From assembly GCA_017396025.1 (NCBI GenBank), contig JAFQNF010000037.1:26214-90213 (forward strand): a DNA stretch of 64,000 nt, read 5' to 3'. Both the position numbers and the translations under genes were made by a program. Source of the stretch: a bacterium. GTDB taxonomy: Bacteria; Cyanobacteriota; Vampirovibrionia; Gastranaerophilales; Gastranaerophilaceae. The notes beneath the pieces were generated by a model. That model was not told the DNA's origin and made no database searches. It saw only the letters and a list, made by a program, of their open reading frames with translations. Shown here piece after piece: positions 27,447 to 35,916 of this stretch (position 1 is its first letter; each line of letters starts with the position of its first letter).

Positions 27447-28091
27447 TTAAAACTTTTCTGCTAAATAGTCAAAAACAGGATTGTTTACAAGCCAAAGTTC
27501 TTCATTTGATACGTTTTCTGGAAGTTCTAGCGTTACTGTTGGAATATTTCGCTCAACGCCTGCATAATTACCGAAACTACCAGGGGTAGGGTAGCCAATA
27601 TCCCCTTGAATTGGATATCCTGTTATTTTAGATAATTTTTCTGCCAATTCTTTAGCAGGTCCATCATAATTAACTATTTCAAAAGGTGCATGAATGGACA
27701 AAATAGCGTCAAATTTGTAATTTTCAAGCACTTCCATCATAAATCTAGTTTCAATTTCACTAGCTGATTCGTTGCCACCAAAATATTCTTTTCTTGTTGT
27801 AACTTTCCAATTTTTTGTAGGAAAACTTCTATTCAAATCTATCCCATTTGCATTTTGGCGTTGATTTTTTGCCATACCATCTGGGTTTAAACAAGGAATT
27901 ATAACCAATTTATTTTTTATGTGAGACAAATCAGTTTTAATATATTTGTTAATTAAGTAATTACCTTGTGGTTCTTCACCATGAAAAACTCCGACAAGCA
28001 GAATTGTCTTGTCGAAGTTTTCATTTGTTGTTTCATAAAGCGTTATTGTATTATTTTCTTTTGTTTGAGCTGTTTTAACTACTTTTAGCAT
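27447..28091 (-). CDS. M14-family zinc carboxypeptidase / MpaA-like murein peptide amidase
   Basis: The 214-residue enzyme has the M14 metal site H37 and E40 in FHGEEPQG, the NPDG turn, and an NxxGIDLNRSFP substrate loop. A third ligand H134 lies in LSIHAPFE, and a likely catalytic E189 in TLELPE. The short form without extra domains resembles MpaA, which cleaves the gamma-D-Glu-DAP bond in recycled cell-wall peptides. That substrate is inferred. It begins 2 bases after the pepA stop, so both are probably used in peptide breakdown. Confidence 0.78.
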   Translation of the reverse strand: MLKVVKTAQTKENNTITLYETTNENFDKTILLVGVFHGEEPQGNYLINKYIKTDLSHIKNKLVIIPCLNPDGMAKNQRQNANGIDLNRSFPTKNWKVTTRKEYFGGNESASEIETRFMMEVLENYKFDAILSIHAPFEIVNYDGPAKELAEKLSKITGYPIQGDIGYPTPGSFGNYAGVERNIPTVTLELPENVSNEELWLVNNPVFDYLAEKF

Positions 28092-28093
28092 AA

Positions 28094-29545
28094 CTATCCA
28101 ACAATATATTTAACAAAGCTTTTAACGCCAACACCTGTTGCCATATCGTTTACAAAGGCTGTGCCTGCAATATCAATATGAATCCAAGGTGTATTTTTGA
28201 TGAATTTAGATAAGAAAATGCCAGCAGCAGAAGCTCCGCCATTTCTTCCACCTGTATTTTTCATATCAGCGATTTTGCTTTTTAGACCTTCACCGTATTC
28301 TTCATACATTGGAAGTTGCCAATATCTTTCACCAATTTCATCACCAACAGCAATAAATTCTTTTACTTTTTTGTCGTTGTTACCTAAAATACCACTTACA
28401 ACGCTGCCAAATGCAACCATACAAGCACCTGTTAATGTTGCAATATCAATAATTTCATCAACGCCAAGTTCTTCAGCGTAAGCTAAGGCGTCAGCTAAAG
28501 TTACTCTGCCTTCTGCGTCTGTATTATCAATTTCAATAGATTTACCAATTTTTGAAATGATTACGTCACCAGGTTTATATGCGCTTCCTGATGGCATATT
28601 TTCGCAAGCTGCAACAACTGCGTGAACTTCAACATCAGGCTTAAGTTCAGAAATTGCTCTCATTGTTGCAATAACAGCTGCAGCACCAGACATATCATCA
28701 CGCATTGTTAGCATAGAAGCTGGCGGCTTTAAATCCAGACCGCCTGCATCAAATGTAATACCTTTACCAACAAGTGCTATTTTCTTTTTAGCTTTTTTTG
28801 CTGGTTTATATTCCATATGGATAAATCTAGGTTCATGTGCGCTGCCTTGTCCAACAGCTAAAAATGCGGTTAAACCTAGTTTTTCAATCTGTTTTTTATT
28901 ATAAACTGTTGTTTTCACGCCAGAATTTTCAACTGCAAAATTTGCTAAAGTTTCAGGATAAATATATTGAGATGAGTCATTGATTAAATCTTTAGCCATT
29001 GAAACAGAGCGTGCAATTATGCAACCCTTTTCAGCACCTTTTTCAGCTTTTTTAAATTTTGCTGAATCAATTTCAGCAATAGTAAATTCTTCAACTTTGT
29101 TTTCTTTTTTGTCTGATTTATATTTATCAAAAGCGTATCCGCCAGCACTTGCTCCTTCTGCAATCATTTGTGCGCAAAGTTCAGCATCCAAACCAGCAAT
29201 ACCAGCACCATGCAAAATAGAAACAACTTTTTTCTCGTTCTTTCCACAAGCTTTTACTACTTTTTCTGTTAATGTTCTAATTTTAGGGTATGTAAAATCT
29301 ACTTGTTTTCCTAAACCAACTACAAAAATTTTCTTACCTTCACTCACAAGTGGTAACTGGTAAATTTCACCAAATTTACCTTCAAATTTTTCTTTTTTGA
29401 TTACGTAATTTGAAATCACATTATTAAAAGCTTTATCTACAATGCCTGTCACACCACCTGGTTTCTTAACACCTTCAAACAGGTTTACAACAATAACATC
29501 TGCTTTTACATCAAGAATTGATTTTTTTACAACCTTAATTAACAT
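28094..29545 (-). CDS. pepA: Leucyl aminopeptidase (M17)
   Basis: This cytosolic two-metal aminopeptidase has 483 residues. Metal and catalytic motifs are plain: GKGITFDAGGLDLKP, MRDDMSGAAAV and the M17 signature NTDAEGRVTLADAL. AGGAG precedes the ATG. It sits between a two-component gene pair and the M14 peptidase gene, all on the minus strand. The first 150 residues form the usual hexamer-building domain. Confidence 0.94.
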   Translation of the reverse strand: MLIKVVKKSILDVKADVIVVNLFEGVKKPGGVTGIVDKAFNNVISNYVIKKEKFEGKFGEIYQLPLVSEGKKIFVVGLGKQVDFTYPKIRTLTEKVVKACGKNEKKVVSILHGAGIAGLDAELCAQMIAEGASAGGYAFDKYKSDKKENKVEEFTIAEIDSAKFKKAEKGAEKGCIIARSVSMAKDLINDSSQYIYPETLANFAVENSGVKTTVYNKKQIEKLGLTAFLAVGQGSAHEPRFIHMEYKPAKKAKKKIALVGKGITFDAGGLDLKPPASMLTMRDDMSGAAAVIATMRAISELKPDVEVHAVVAACENMPSGSAYKPGDVIISKIGKSIEIDNTDAEGRVTLADALAYAEELGVDEIIDIATLTGACMVAFGSVVSGILGNNDKKVKEFIAVGDEIGERYWQLPMYEEYGEGLKSKIADMKNTGGRNGGASAAGIFLSKFIKNTPWIHIDIAGTAFVNDMATGVGVKSFVKYIVG

Positions 29546-29554
29546 ACTATCTCC

Positions 29555-30868
29555 TTATTCATTAAAATTATCATTAAATTTTTTTATCCAACCAAACATA
29601 ACTGAAAGCTCGTATGGTTTTGGCAAATATAAATCAGCACCAGCATTTAAAACTAATTCTTTATCATGAATAGTTGTGGTAAAAATTATATTTGATTTTA
29701 AATTTTGCTTTTCAAACTTTAACCTGCGGCACACATCTAATCCTTGAAGCGTATCATTGTTTCCTGCATCAAGAATAATTATTGATGGGTTAAATTCTTC
29801 GATTGCATATTCAATATCAGAAAAAGCACTAACTACTTTTACATTGTAACCTTGAAGTCTAGCTGTTGCTTCAAGCAAAATTGACAAAGCTTCATCTGGT
29901 TCTGCAATCAAAATGTTTCTATTTAATTCTCTTTCCTCAACAGCATTATCAGCACCAATTTTAGGACGTTCAACTACAAATGCTGAACCTGTTTTATATT
30001 TTGCAAGCTTATGGGTTGTAATTAAAGAGCTAACAACTTGTTTTAGGTCATTGTAGTTTTTATAAAGGTTTGAAATAACACCAATACTTGTTGAAACTAA
30101 GTTAACTTTGTCTTCTGCTGAATCATCACCATGCATAAAAGTAAAACCACGTTTTGCGTCAGCTTCAGAATAGAATTTTGAAACAACTGTATCAAAAGCA
30201 TAAACCAAGTAATTAGCGATTTTTTCGGCTCTTTCGTTGCTTGTAATTACAACAAAATCTTCTTCACCAAGTTGACCAATATAGTCATTAGAATCAAGTG
30301 AAGATTTTATAATTGCAGAGTATGTTTGCAATAATTTATCTGTCGCAAGTTCACCATAGATTTCTTTATAAAACTCTAAATTATCAATATCAATAAGCAT
30401 AATTGCCCATTCTGATTGATTATTTAGTACTCTTTTTATCATTTTGTATGAAATTTTAGAGTTAAAAAGCATTGTTTTTTCTGAAAAAGAGTTTTCAAAA
30501 TTGCGCCTTAAATGCGCTAATACTCTAGCTTTAAATTCTTCACTATTAATTGGTTCACTTAAAAAGTCATCGGCGCCAGCGTCTAAAATTTCAATTTTAT
30601 CTTGAATATGGTTTGATTTTGATAACGCAACAACAGCAGGACGAGTGTTATAAGTTAAAACCCTAATTTGTTCTAATGCTTTTTTTACATCAAAATCTAA
30701 ACTATCAGAAATTAAGATTAAATCAGGCTCAAAAGAATTCATAAAGTTAAGTGCTTGAGCAAAATCAGAAGCAACAAAAACAGTAATATCACTATTTTCT
30801 AGGATTTTTTTATATTTAGTTGATTGCTCTTTTCTTTTATCGATTATTAAAACAACTTTAACTAACAT
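29555..30868 (-). CDS. REC - degenerate GGDEF - REC response regulator
   Basis: The 437-residue protein has a receiver-like domain (1-125) with possible phosphoacceptor D55 in LISDSLD. It lacks the usual KP lysine (LSEP instead). A GGDEF-fold domain (about 140-300) keeps MLIDIDNLEFYKEIYG, but the signature reads LGEEDF where GGDEF is expected. A second receiver (about 310-430) has IIILDAG and an intact LPKP. The cyclase is therefore probably inactive or modified, used for binding and not for synthesis. The start overlaps the histidine-kinase gene by 7 bases, so the two are very likely partners. Confidence 0.82.
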   Translation of the reverse strand: MLVKVVLIIDKRKEQSTKYKKILENSDITVFVASDFAQALNFMNSFEPDLILISDSLDFDVKKALEQIRVLTYNTRPAVVALSKSNHIQDKIEILDAGADDFLSEPINSEEFKARVLAHLRRNFENSFSEKTMLFNSKISYKMIKRVLNNQSEWAIMLIDIDNLEFYKEIYGELATDKLLQTYSAIIKSSLDSNDYIGQLGEEDFVVITSNERAEKIANYLVYAFDTVVSKFYSEADAKRGFTFMHGDDSAEDKVNLVSTSIGVISNLYKNYNDLKQVVSSLITTHKLAKYKTGSAFVVERPKIGADNAVEERELNRNILIAEPDEALSILLEATARLQGYNVKVVSAFSDIEYAIEEFNPSIIILDAGNNDTLQGLDVCRRLKFEKQNLKSNIIFTTTIHDKELVLNAGADLYLPKPYELSVMFGWIKKFNDNFNE

Positions 30869-31602
30869 ATCGCTTTTTTTCCGTCATCTTCTGGGGTTGC
30901 AGATTTAAAAATCACTTTAAATTCACTACCTTTTTCACTGCTTTCAACACAAATTTCGCCATTCATTTTTTCAACAAGAGTCTTTGTAATGAATAAGCCA
31001 AGCCCATTGCCTTGAATTTTTCTTGTAAGAGGTGAATCTATGCGTGAAAATTTATTGAAAATTTTGTTTATATCTTCTTGCGCAATACCAATACCTTCAT
31101 CTTTTACGCTAAGAATAACTGTATTTTCGCTATAATTTTGGCTTACAGAAATCCAAACTGTCGAATTTTCTGGTGAATACTTTGAAGCATTATCGATTAA
31201 ATTCAATAAAATTTGTTGGAATTTATCGGTATCTACCATAATTTTAGGCAGATTTTTTTCGTAATTCACAACATATTTATGTGTTTTATATTGGTTTTTT
31301 ATCATTTGAACGCAAGCATCAACAAACGGTGGAACTTCGATTGATTTATAAATCATAAGCTCTTTATCAGATTGCATTTTAGAAACAGTTAAAAGATTTT
31401 CTACAAGATTAATCAATCTATTTGATTGGTCTTTAATGATGTTCAAAAATTTTTCACGTTGCTCTGGAGTTAACCGTTCATAAGAGGTTAAAAGCGTATC
31501 AGCAAAACCTCTAATACTTGTTAGAGGTGTTCTTAATTCGTGGCTGACTGTAGATATAAAATCCAAGTGCGCTTGGTCTAAATTATTTTGCTTTTCGTCC
31601 AT
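30862..31602 (-). CDS. Soluble histidine kinase lacking a sensor domain
   Basis: From ATG 31602 the protein is 246 residues. The dimerisation and phosphoacceptor motif FISTVSHELRTPL puts H21 only 20 residues from the start. The ATPase domain has N (LIDNASKYSP), G1 (VKDEGIGI), F (FNKFSRID) and G2 (GNGLGLFITK) boxes. There is no membrane helix or sensor domain, so input must come from a partner. A longer frame from TTG 31638 is rejected because that TTG is the start of a -35 box. The following gene encodes the likely response regulator. Confidence 0.85.
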   Translation of the reverse strand: MDEKQNNLDQAHLDFISTVSHELRTPLTSIRGFADTLLTSYERLTPEQREKFLNIIKDQSNRLINLVENLLTVSKMQSDKELMIYKSIEVPPFVDACVQMIKNQYKTHKYVVNYEKNLPKIMVDTDKFQQILLNLIDNASKYSPENSTVWISVSQNYSENTVILSVKDEGIGIAQEDINKIFNKFSRIDSPLTRKIQGNGLGLFITKTLVEKMNGEICVESSEKGSEFKVIFKSATPEDDGKKAIC

Positions 31603-31609
31603 AGTTACT

Positions 31610-31638
31610 ATTATATAACTGTTTTGGGTTTTCTTCAA
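31610..31638 (-). promoter_or_regulatory. Near-consensus promoter giving a probably leaderless kinase mRNA
   Basis: TTGAAG (31633-31638) and TATAAT (31610-31615) are 17 bases apart on the minus strand. Only 7 bases separate TATAAT from the ATG at 31602, so transcription should begin at or next to the start codon. No ribosome site is present. Confidence 0.7.
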
Positions 31639-31744
31639 AACTTAAATTAAAAAATCTAATAACAACAAATTTTTTTATATGTTTTATTAGAAATGTTTAT
31701 AATAAAATATTTATATAAAGCACGAACATTAGGAAACATTAATA

Positions 31745-33538
31745 ATGGATAACACGAAAATAAGGAATGTGGCTATTATTGCCCACGTTGACCACGGCAA
31801 AACAACGCTAGTTGATAGTATTTTAAAACAATGTGGCGTATTTAGAGATAACCAACAAGTACAAGAAAGAGTTTTAGACTCAAACGATTTAGAGCGTGAA
31901 AGAGGTATTACAATTCTTTCTAAAAACGTATCTGTAGAATATAAAGATTATAAAATCAATATTGTAGATACTCCAGGACACGCAGACTTTGGTGGTGAAG
32001 TTGAGCGTGTATTAGGTATGGTTGACGGTGCTCTTTTAATCGTTGACGCGCAAGAAGGTCCAATGCCTCAAACAAGATTTGTACTATCTAAAGCATTAGA
32101 ACTTGGTATTAAAATTATTGTTGTTATCAACAAAATTGATAAACAAGGTGCAGACCCAGACGGCGCTGTTGATAAAGTATTCGACTTGTTTACAGAACTT
32201 ACTGATAATGAAGAATTAATCGACTTCCCTTACGTATATGCAAACGGCTTAGCTGGCTTTGCTAAAAAGAATATCGAAGACGATTCAAACACTCTTGAAC
32301 CATTATTAGATTGCATTTTAGAAAATGTTAAACACCCATCAGGTGATAAAGAAAAAACTCTTCAATTCCAAGTTACAACTCTAGACTACAATGACTATGT
32401 TGGAAGAATTGCAATCGGTAGAGTTTTAAATGGTACTATTAAATCTCAACAGCAAGTAAACCTACTTAAAGCCGACGGAAGGGTTATAAAAGGTAAAATC
32501 GTAAAATTATACGTATTTGAAGACCTTGGAAGAGTTGAAGCACAAGAAGCAGTTGCTGGTGATATCGTTGCAATCACAGGTTTTGATGATATTCATATTG
32601 GCGATACTATAACAATGCCAGATTGTACAGAAGCATTGCCTTTAATCAAAGTTGATGAACCAACCCTTCAAATGATTTTCTCAGTAAATGATAGCCCATT
32701 TGCTGGTCAAGAAGGTAAGTTTGTAACTTCAAGACAAGTTAGAAAAAGACTTTATGACGAATTAGAAAAGAACGTAAGCTTGCGTGTTGAAGATACTGAT
32801 ACAACAGAAAGCTTTAGAGTATCTGGTCGTGGTGAACTTCACTTAAGTATCTTAATCGAAACAATGAGACGTGAAGGTTTTGAATTTCAAGTATCAAAAC
32901 CAGAAGTTATTATTAAATACATTGATGGCGTTATGATGGAACCATTTGAAGACCTATTAGTTGATGTTCCAGAAGCTTGTGCGGGTGCTTGCATTGAAAA
33001 ACTTTCTAACCGTAAAGGCGAAATGTTACACATGCAAAACGCAAAAGGCAGAACAATGCTAAACTTCTCAATTCCAGCAAGAGGCTTGATTGGGTTTAGA
33101 GGTGAATTTATAAGAATGACTCGTGGCGAAGGTATTATGAACCACACATTTGATACTTATAAACCTTATGCTGGCGATATTTCTAAACAAAGAAATGGTT
33201 CATTAGTTTCTCACGAACAAGGTGAAGCTATCCCATACGCTTTAGCGCAATTTGAAGATAGAGGCGTATTCTTCTTAACACCAAAAACAAAGGTATATAG
33301 AGGAATGGTAGTAGGCGAACACAATAGACCTCAAGATATCGAAATCAATGTTTGTAAAACTAAAAAACTTACAAACATGAGAAGTGCAACTGCTGATGTT
33401 ATGGTTACTTTGCAAGCTCATAGAAAAATGTCTTTAGAAGATTGCATGGAATATATTGCAGACGATGAACTATTAGAAATCACACCACAAAATGTAAGAA
33501 TTAGAAAAGCTGATTTAACAAGAGTTCGCTTTAACTAA
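31745..33538 (+). CDS. typA: Translational GTPase TypA/BipA
   Basis: TypA is a ribosome-binding GTPase important under stress and at low temperature and for large-subunit assembly. The 597-residue length is normal. G-motifs are [23 protein letters not shown] and NKID. The domain order is EF-Tu-like G domain, domain II, EF-G-like III and V, and the TypA-specific C terminus with [13 protein letters not shown]. It is transcribed alone and ends at a strong terminator. Confidence 0.95.
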   Translation: MDNTKIRNVAIIAHVDHGKTTLVDSILKQCGVFRDNQQVQERVLDSNDLERERGITILSKNVSVEYKDYKINIVDTPGHADFGGEVERVLGMVDGALLIVDAQEGPMPQTRFVLSKALELGIKIIVVINKIDKQGADPDGAVDKVFDLFTELTDNEELIDFPYVYANGLAGFAKKNIEDDSNTLEPLLDCILENVKHPSGDKEKTLQFQVTTLDYNDYVGRIAIGRVLNGTIKSQQQVNLLKADGRVIKGKIVKLYVFEDLGRVEAQEAVAGDIVAITGFDDIHIGDTITMPDCTEALPLIKVDEPTLQMIFSVNDSPFAGQEGKFVTSRQVRKRLYDELEKNVSLRVEDTDTTESFRVSGRGELHLSILIETMRREGFEFQVSKPEVIIKYIDGVMMEPFEDLLVDVPEACAGACIEKLSNRKGEMLHMQNAKGRTMLNFSIPARGLIGFRGEFIRMTRGEGIMNHTFDTYKPYAGDISKQRNGSLVSHEQGEAIPYALAQFEDRGVFFLTPKTKVYRGMVVGEHNRPQDIEINVCKTKKLTNMRSATADVMVTLQAHRKMSLEDCMEYIADDELLEITPQNVRIRKADLTRVRFN

Positions 33539-33556
33539 TTTATAAATAAAACATAG

Positions 33557-33592
33557 TAACTGCTTCATTTTATAAGTGAAGCAGTTATTTTT
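33557..33592 (+). terminator. Terminator after typA
   Basis: An 11-bp perfect stem TAACTGCTTCA / TGAAGCAGTTA (33557-33567 and 33577-33587) is followed by TTTTTTT. Confidence 0.88.
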
Positions 33593-33654
33593 TGCAAAAA
33601 TCTTAAATATAGCCATCTGTATTAGGTAAGAAGAATTATTTTTTATTATAAAAC

Positions 33655-33668
33655 TAGGCAACTGCCTA
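33655..33668. promoter_or_regulatory. Palindrome TAGGCA-AC-TGCCTA upstream of the LuxR-type gene
   Basis: A 6-bp inverted repeat with a two-base centre lies just after a TATAAA-like element and 37 bases before the ATG at 33705. It is placed where a self-acting operator would be. The binding protein is not known. Confidence 0.4.
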
Positions 33669-33704
33669 ATATCTTTGATTTATTTAGCTTCATATGATTA
33701 TTTG

Positions 33705-33989
33705 ATGGGCATAGTTGTAAAGACAGAAGCATTAAATAATAAAATTGAGCATAAAAGTATTTTAACAAATAGAGAAATAGAATACTTAGCTCTAGTTGCC
33801 CTTGGCTATAAAAACAACATCGTTGCAAAAAGCTTATCTGTAAGCAAAAGTACTGTTAAAAAAACTCTAGAAAAAATATTTAAAAAATTAAATGCAAAAG
33901 ATAGAACCAATGCTGTGGCCATTGCGTTCACACATAATTTTCTTTCTAATGAAATGTTATTAAATTTTAAAGAAAAATACAATTTATAA
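33705..33989 (+). CDS. Small LuxR/GerE-type DNA-binding protein
   Basis: The product is almost only a LuxR helix-turn-helix: LTNREIEYLALVALGYKNN, then IVAKSLSVSKSTVKKTLEKI and LNAKDRTNAVAIA. No receiver or ligand domain precedes it. ATG 33705 (94 residues) is preferred to TTG 33675, although neither has a clear ribosome site. Such single-domain regulators can act as constitutive or partner-controlled DNA binders. An inverted repeat sits in its upstream region. It is a single-gene unit between typA and the tolC terminator. Confidence 0.75.
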   Translation: MGIVVKTEALNNKIEHKSILTNREIEYLALVALGYKNNIVAKSLSVSKSTVKKTLEKIFKKLNAKDRTNAVAIAFTHNFLSNEMLLNFKEKYNL

Positions 33990-34020
33990 AAAGAAGTAAG
34001 CAAAATGCTTACTTCTTTAT
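33990..34020. terminator. Bidirectional terminator between the luxR-type gene and tolC
   Basis: A 13-bp stem AAAGAAGTAAGCA / TGCTTACTTCTTT (33990-34002 and 34006-34018) closes an AAA loop. T-rich sequence follows on both strands. Confidence 0.88.
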
Positions 34021-34039
34021 AATTTATTATTTTTTTAGA

Positions 34040-35893
34040 TTATAACAAATCAACATCAGATGATTCTAATGGAACACCCATCAAGCGTTCTAAGTTTGCA
34101 GCTGATACGTGATAGTTTAATACAGAGTTATAATAATCTAATTGTGCATTTCTGTAAGTTGTTTCAGCATCTTTTAACTCAATAGCATCACCTAAACCTA
34201 CCTTATATCTACCAGAAGCTTGGTCATATTGTTCTTTAGCTTGATCCATTGATAACTTAGAAACAGTAATACTTTCTTGAGCATTTGTCATATTAATATG
34301 TGCTTGTTTAACTTCAAAATAGATATTTTGTTTTGCACTTTCATAATCCGCAACATCTTTATTATGAGTTGCTTTTGCTTCATCAACTTGTTTTTTCAAC
34401 AACATCAAGTTAACTGTTGTATAGTTAATTTGAGCACCAAGTTGGTAACCATAGTCAGTATCAACTTTTTTACCACCACGAGTATAACCGCCAAATGCTG
34501 ACACGTTTGGCATAAATGCCCTTTTAGAAGCTCTTACCAATAAACCTGAAGCATCAGCTTTCTTTTTAGCAGCTAATAATTGAGGGCTTGTTTCAAAAGC
34601 TGTATTTACAGCATCATCAACTTCTATTGCATAAGCTTTTGTAGTTAATGTATCTGTTACATCGTAATCTGAATAATCTGGTTTACCCATTGCGTTGCTT
34701 AATTGAACATAAGCTACTTTCAACGTATTTTTAGCTTGGATTAAGTTTAATTTAGCACGACCTAAATTATACTCTGCTGTTAAAACATCAATTTTCGCTT
34801 TTGTACCAATATCATAATATGCTTTAGCTTGTTCTAGGTGAAGAGTAAAGTCTGCCACAGTATCTTCATACACTTTAACTTGTTGTTGAGCAAATAATAA
34901 ATTGTAATATGCTTGTTTAACAGTGAAAACAACTGTATTAATACTATTTTCTAAAGCAAATTTTGTTGATTCATAAGTTCTTTTTGCTAAGTCAGCTTGT
35001 GCTTTTGTTTTACCAAAGTCAAATAAAAGCATATTTCCTGAAACTGTTGGCGCGTAGAACATATCATATTCTTGTGTTGGGAATGCAAAGTTTGCAACTT
35101 GCATATCGTTTCTTGAATAGCTTAATCCAGCAGAAAACGTTGGGAAGAAGTTAGACCAAGCTTGTCCAATTTTGCTCTTATAAATTTCAGAGTTACTTAA
35201 TGCTGCTTTAATTGCAGGATGATTTTCCATTGCGATTTTAACACAATCATCAACTTTAATAATTTTAGTTGTTTCAACACTGCCTTCATAAGCTGTGTTT
35301 GTTAATGTTGTTGTATTTTCACCTTCAGCCACAGCAGGAACTTCACCAGCTTCTAACTCAACAGCTTCAGCTTTTTGAGCTTTAGCAGCTTTTTTTGCTT
35401 CTTTTTCGGCAAGTTTTGCTTGTTTTTCAGCTTCTTTTGCAGCCAATTTTGCAGCTTTTTCTGCCTCTTTTGCTTTTTCTTTTGAAGTCTTTTCTGCAAG
35501 TTCGGCTACTTCTTTTGCTTCTTTTTCAGCCTTTTTTGTCGCCTCAAGTTGGGCTTTTTCAGCTTGTTTTGAAGCCTTTTCTGCAGCCTTACGTGCTTCT
35601 TCAATTTCTTTTTCAGCAGCTTTAGCTTTTGCAGCTTGTTCTTTTTCAATAGCCTTAATTTTTGCAGCTGTTTCTTTATCAGGCTCAACTACTTTAACAT
35701 CTTTGGCTTTTTCGATTTTTTCATCTCTAGTAAATAATGATTTTACCTTTTCAGTAAAAGAAGGTTTTTTAACCTCAACTGCAGGAAGTGTTGGAGGAAC
35801 TTCGCTAACAACTTCTTCTCTGAATGGATTATCAATAGCAAACACTGGACTTGCCATTACTAGAAACATAAATATAAATAATTTTTTGTTCAT
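34040..35893 (-). CDS. TolC-family outer-membrane efflux protein with long Ala/Lys/Glu-rich N-terminal insert
   Basis: The ATG at 35893 is used because it gives a clean signal peptide (MNKKLFIFMFLVMASPVFA). A GTG at 35902 is the alternative. The C-terminal 400 residues are a TolC/OEP barrel-and-tunnel protein, with the two repeated halves visible at VKQAYYNLLFAQQQVKVY and VKQAHINMTNAQESITVS. Between the signal and this core lies a Lys/Glu/Ala-rich helical stretch (about residues 60-185) resembling the TolA stalk. Ordinary TolC proteins are 440-490 residues against 617 here. It is the last gene of the marR-acrA-acrB-tolC operon. Confidence 0.85.
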   Translation of the reverse strand: MNKKLFIFMFLVMASPVFAIDNPFREEVVSEVPPTLPAVEVKKPSFTEKVKSLFTRDEKIEKAKDVKVVEPDKETAAKIKAIEKEQAAKAKAAEKEIEEARKAAEKASKQAEKAQLEATKKAEKEAKEVAELAEKTSKEKAKEAEKAAKLAAKEAEKQAKLAEKEAKKAAKAQKAEAVELEAGEVPAVAEGENTTTLTNTAYEGSVETTKIIKVDDCVKIAMENHPAIKAALSNSEIYKSKIGQAWSNFFPTFSAGLSYSRNDMQVANFAFPTQEYDMFYAPTVSGNMLLFDFGKTKAQADLAKRTYESTKFALENSINTVVFTVKQAYYNLLFAQQQVKVYEDTVADFTLHLEQAKAYYDIGTKAKIDVLTAEYNLGRAKLNLIQAKNTLKVAYVQLSNAMGKPDYSDYDVTDTLTTKAYAIEVDDAVNTAFETSPQLLAAKKKADASGLLVRASKRAFMPNVSAFGGYTRGGKKVDTDYGYQLGAQINYTTVNLMLLKKQVDEAKATHNKDVADYESAKQNIYFEVKQAHINMTNAQESITVSKLSMDQAKEQYDQASGRYKVGLGDAIELKDAETTYRNAQLDYYNSVLNYHVSAANLERLMGVPLESSDVDLL

Positions 35894-35916
35894 TTTATCC
35901 ACTCTACTCTATTTAA

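Noticed and set aside
31603..31638. N-terminal extension of the histidine kinase from TTG 31638
   Set aside because: The TTG is part of the -35 hexamer and the extension contains the -10 box, so it is probably not translated.
35500..35700. Opposite-strand Leu/Lys-rich reading frames over the tolC stalk
   Set aside because: They mirror the low-complexity Ala/Lys/Glu codons of the stalk and have no ribosome sites.
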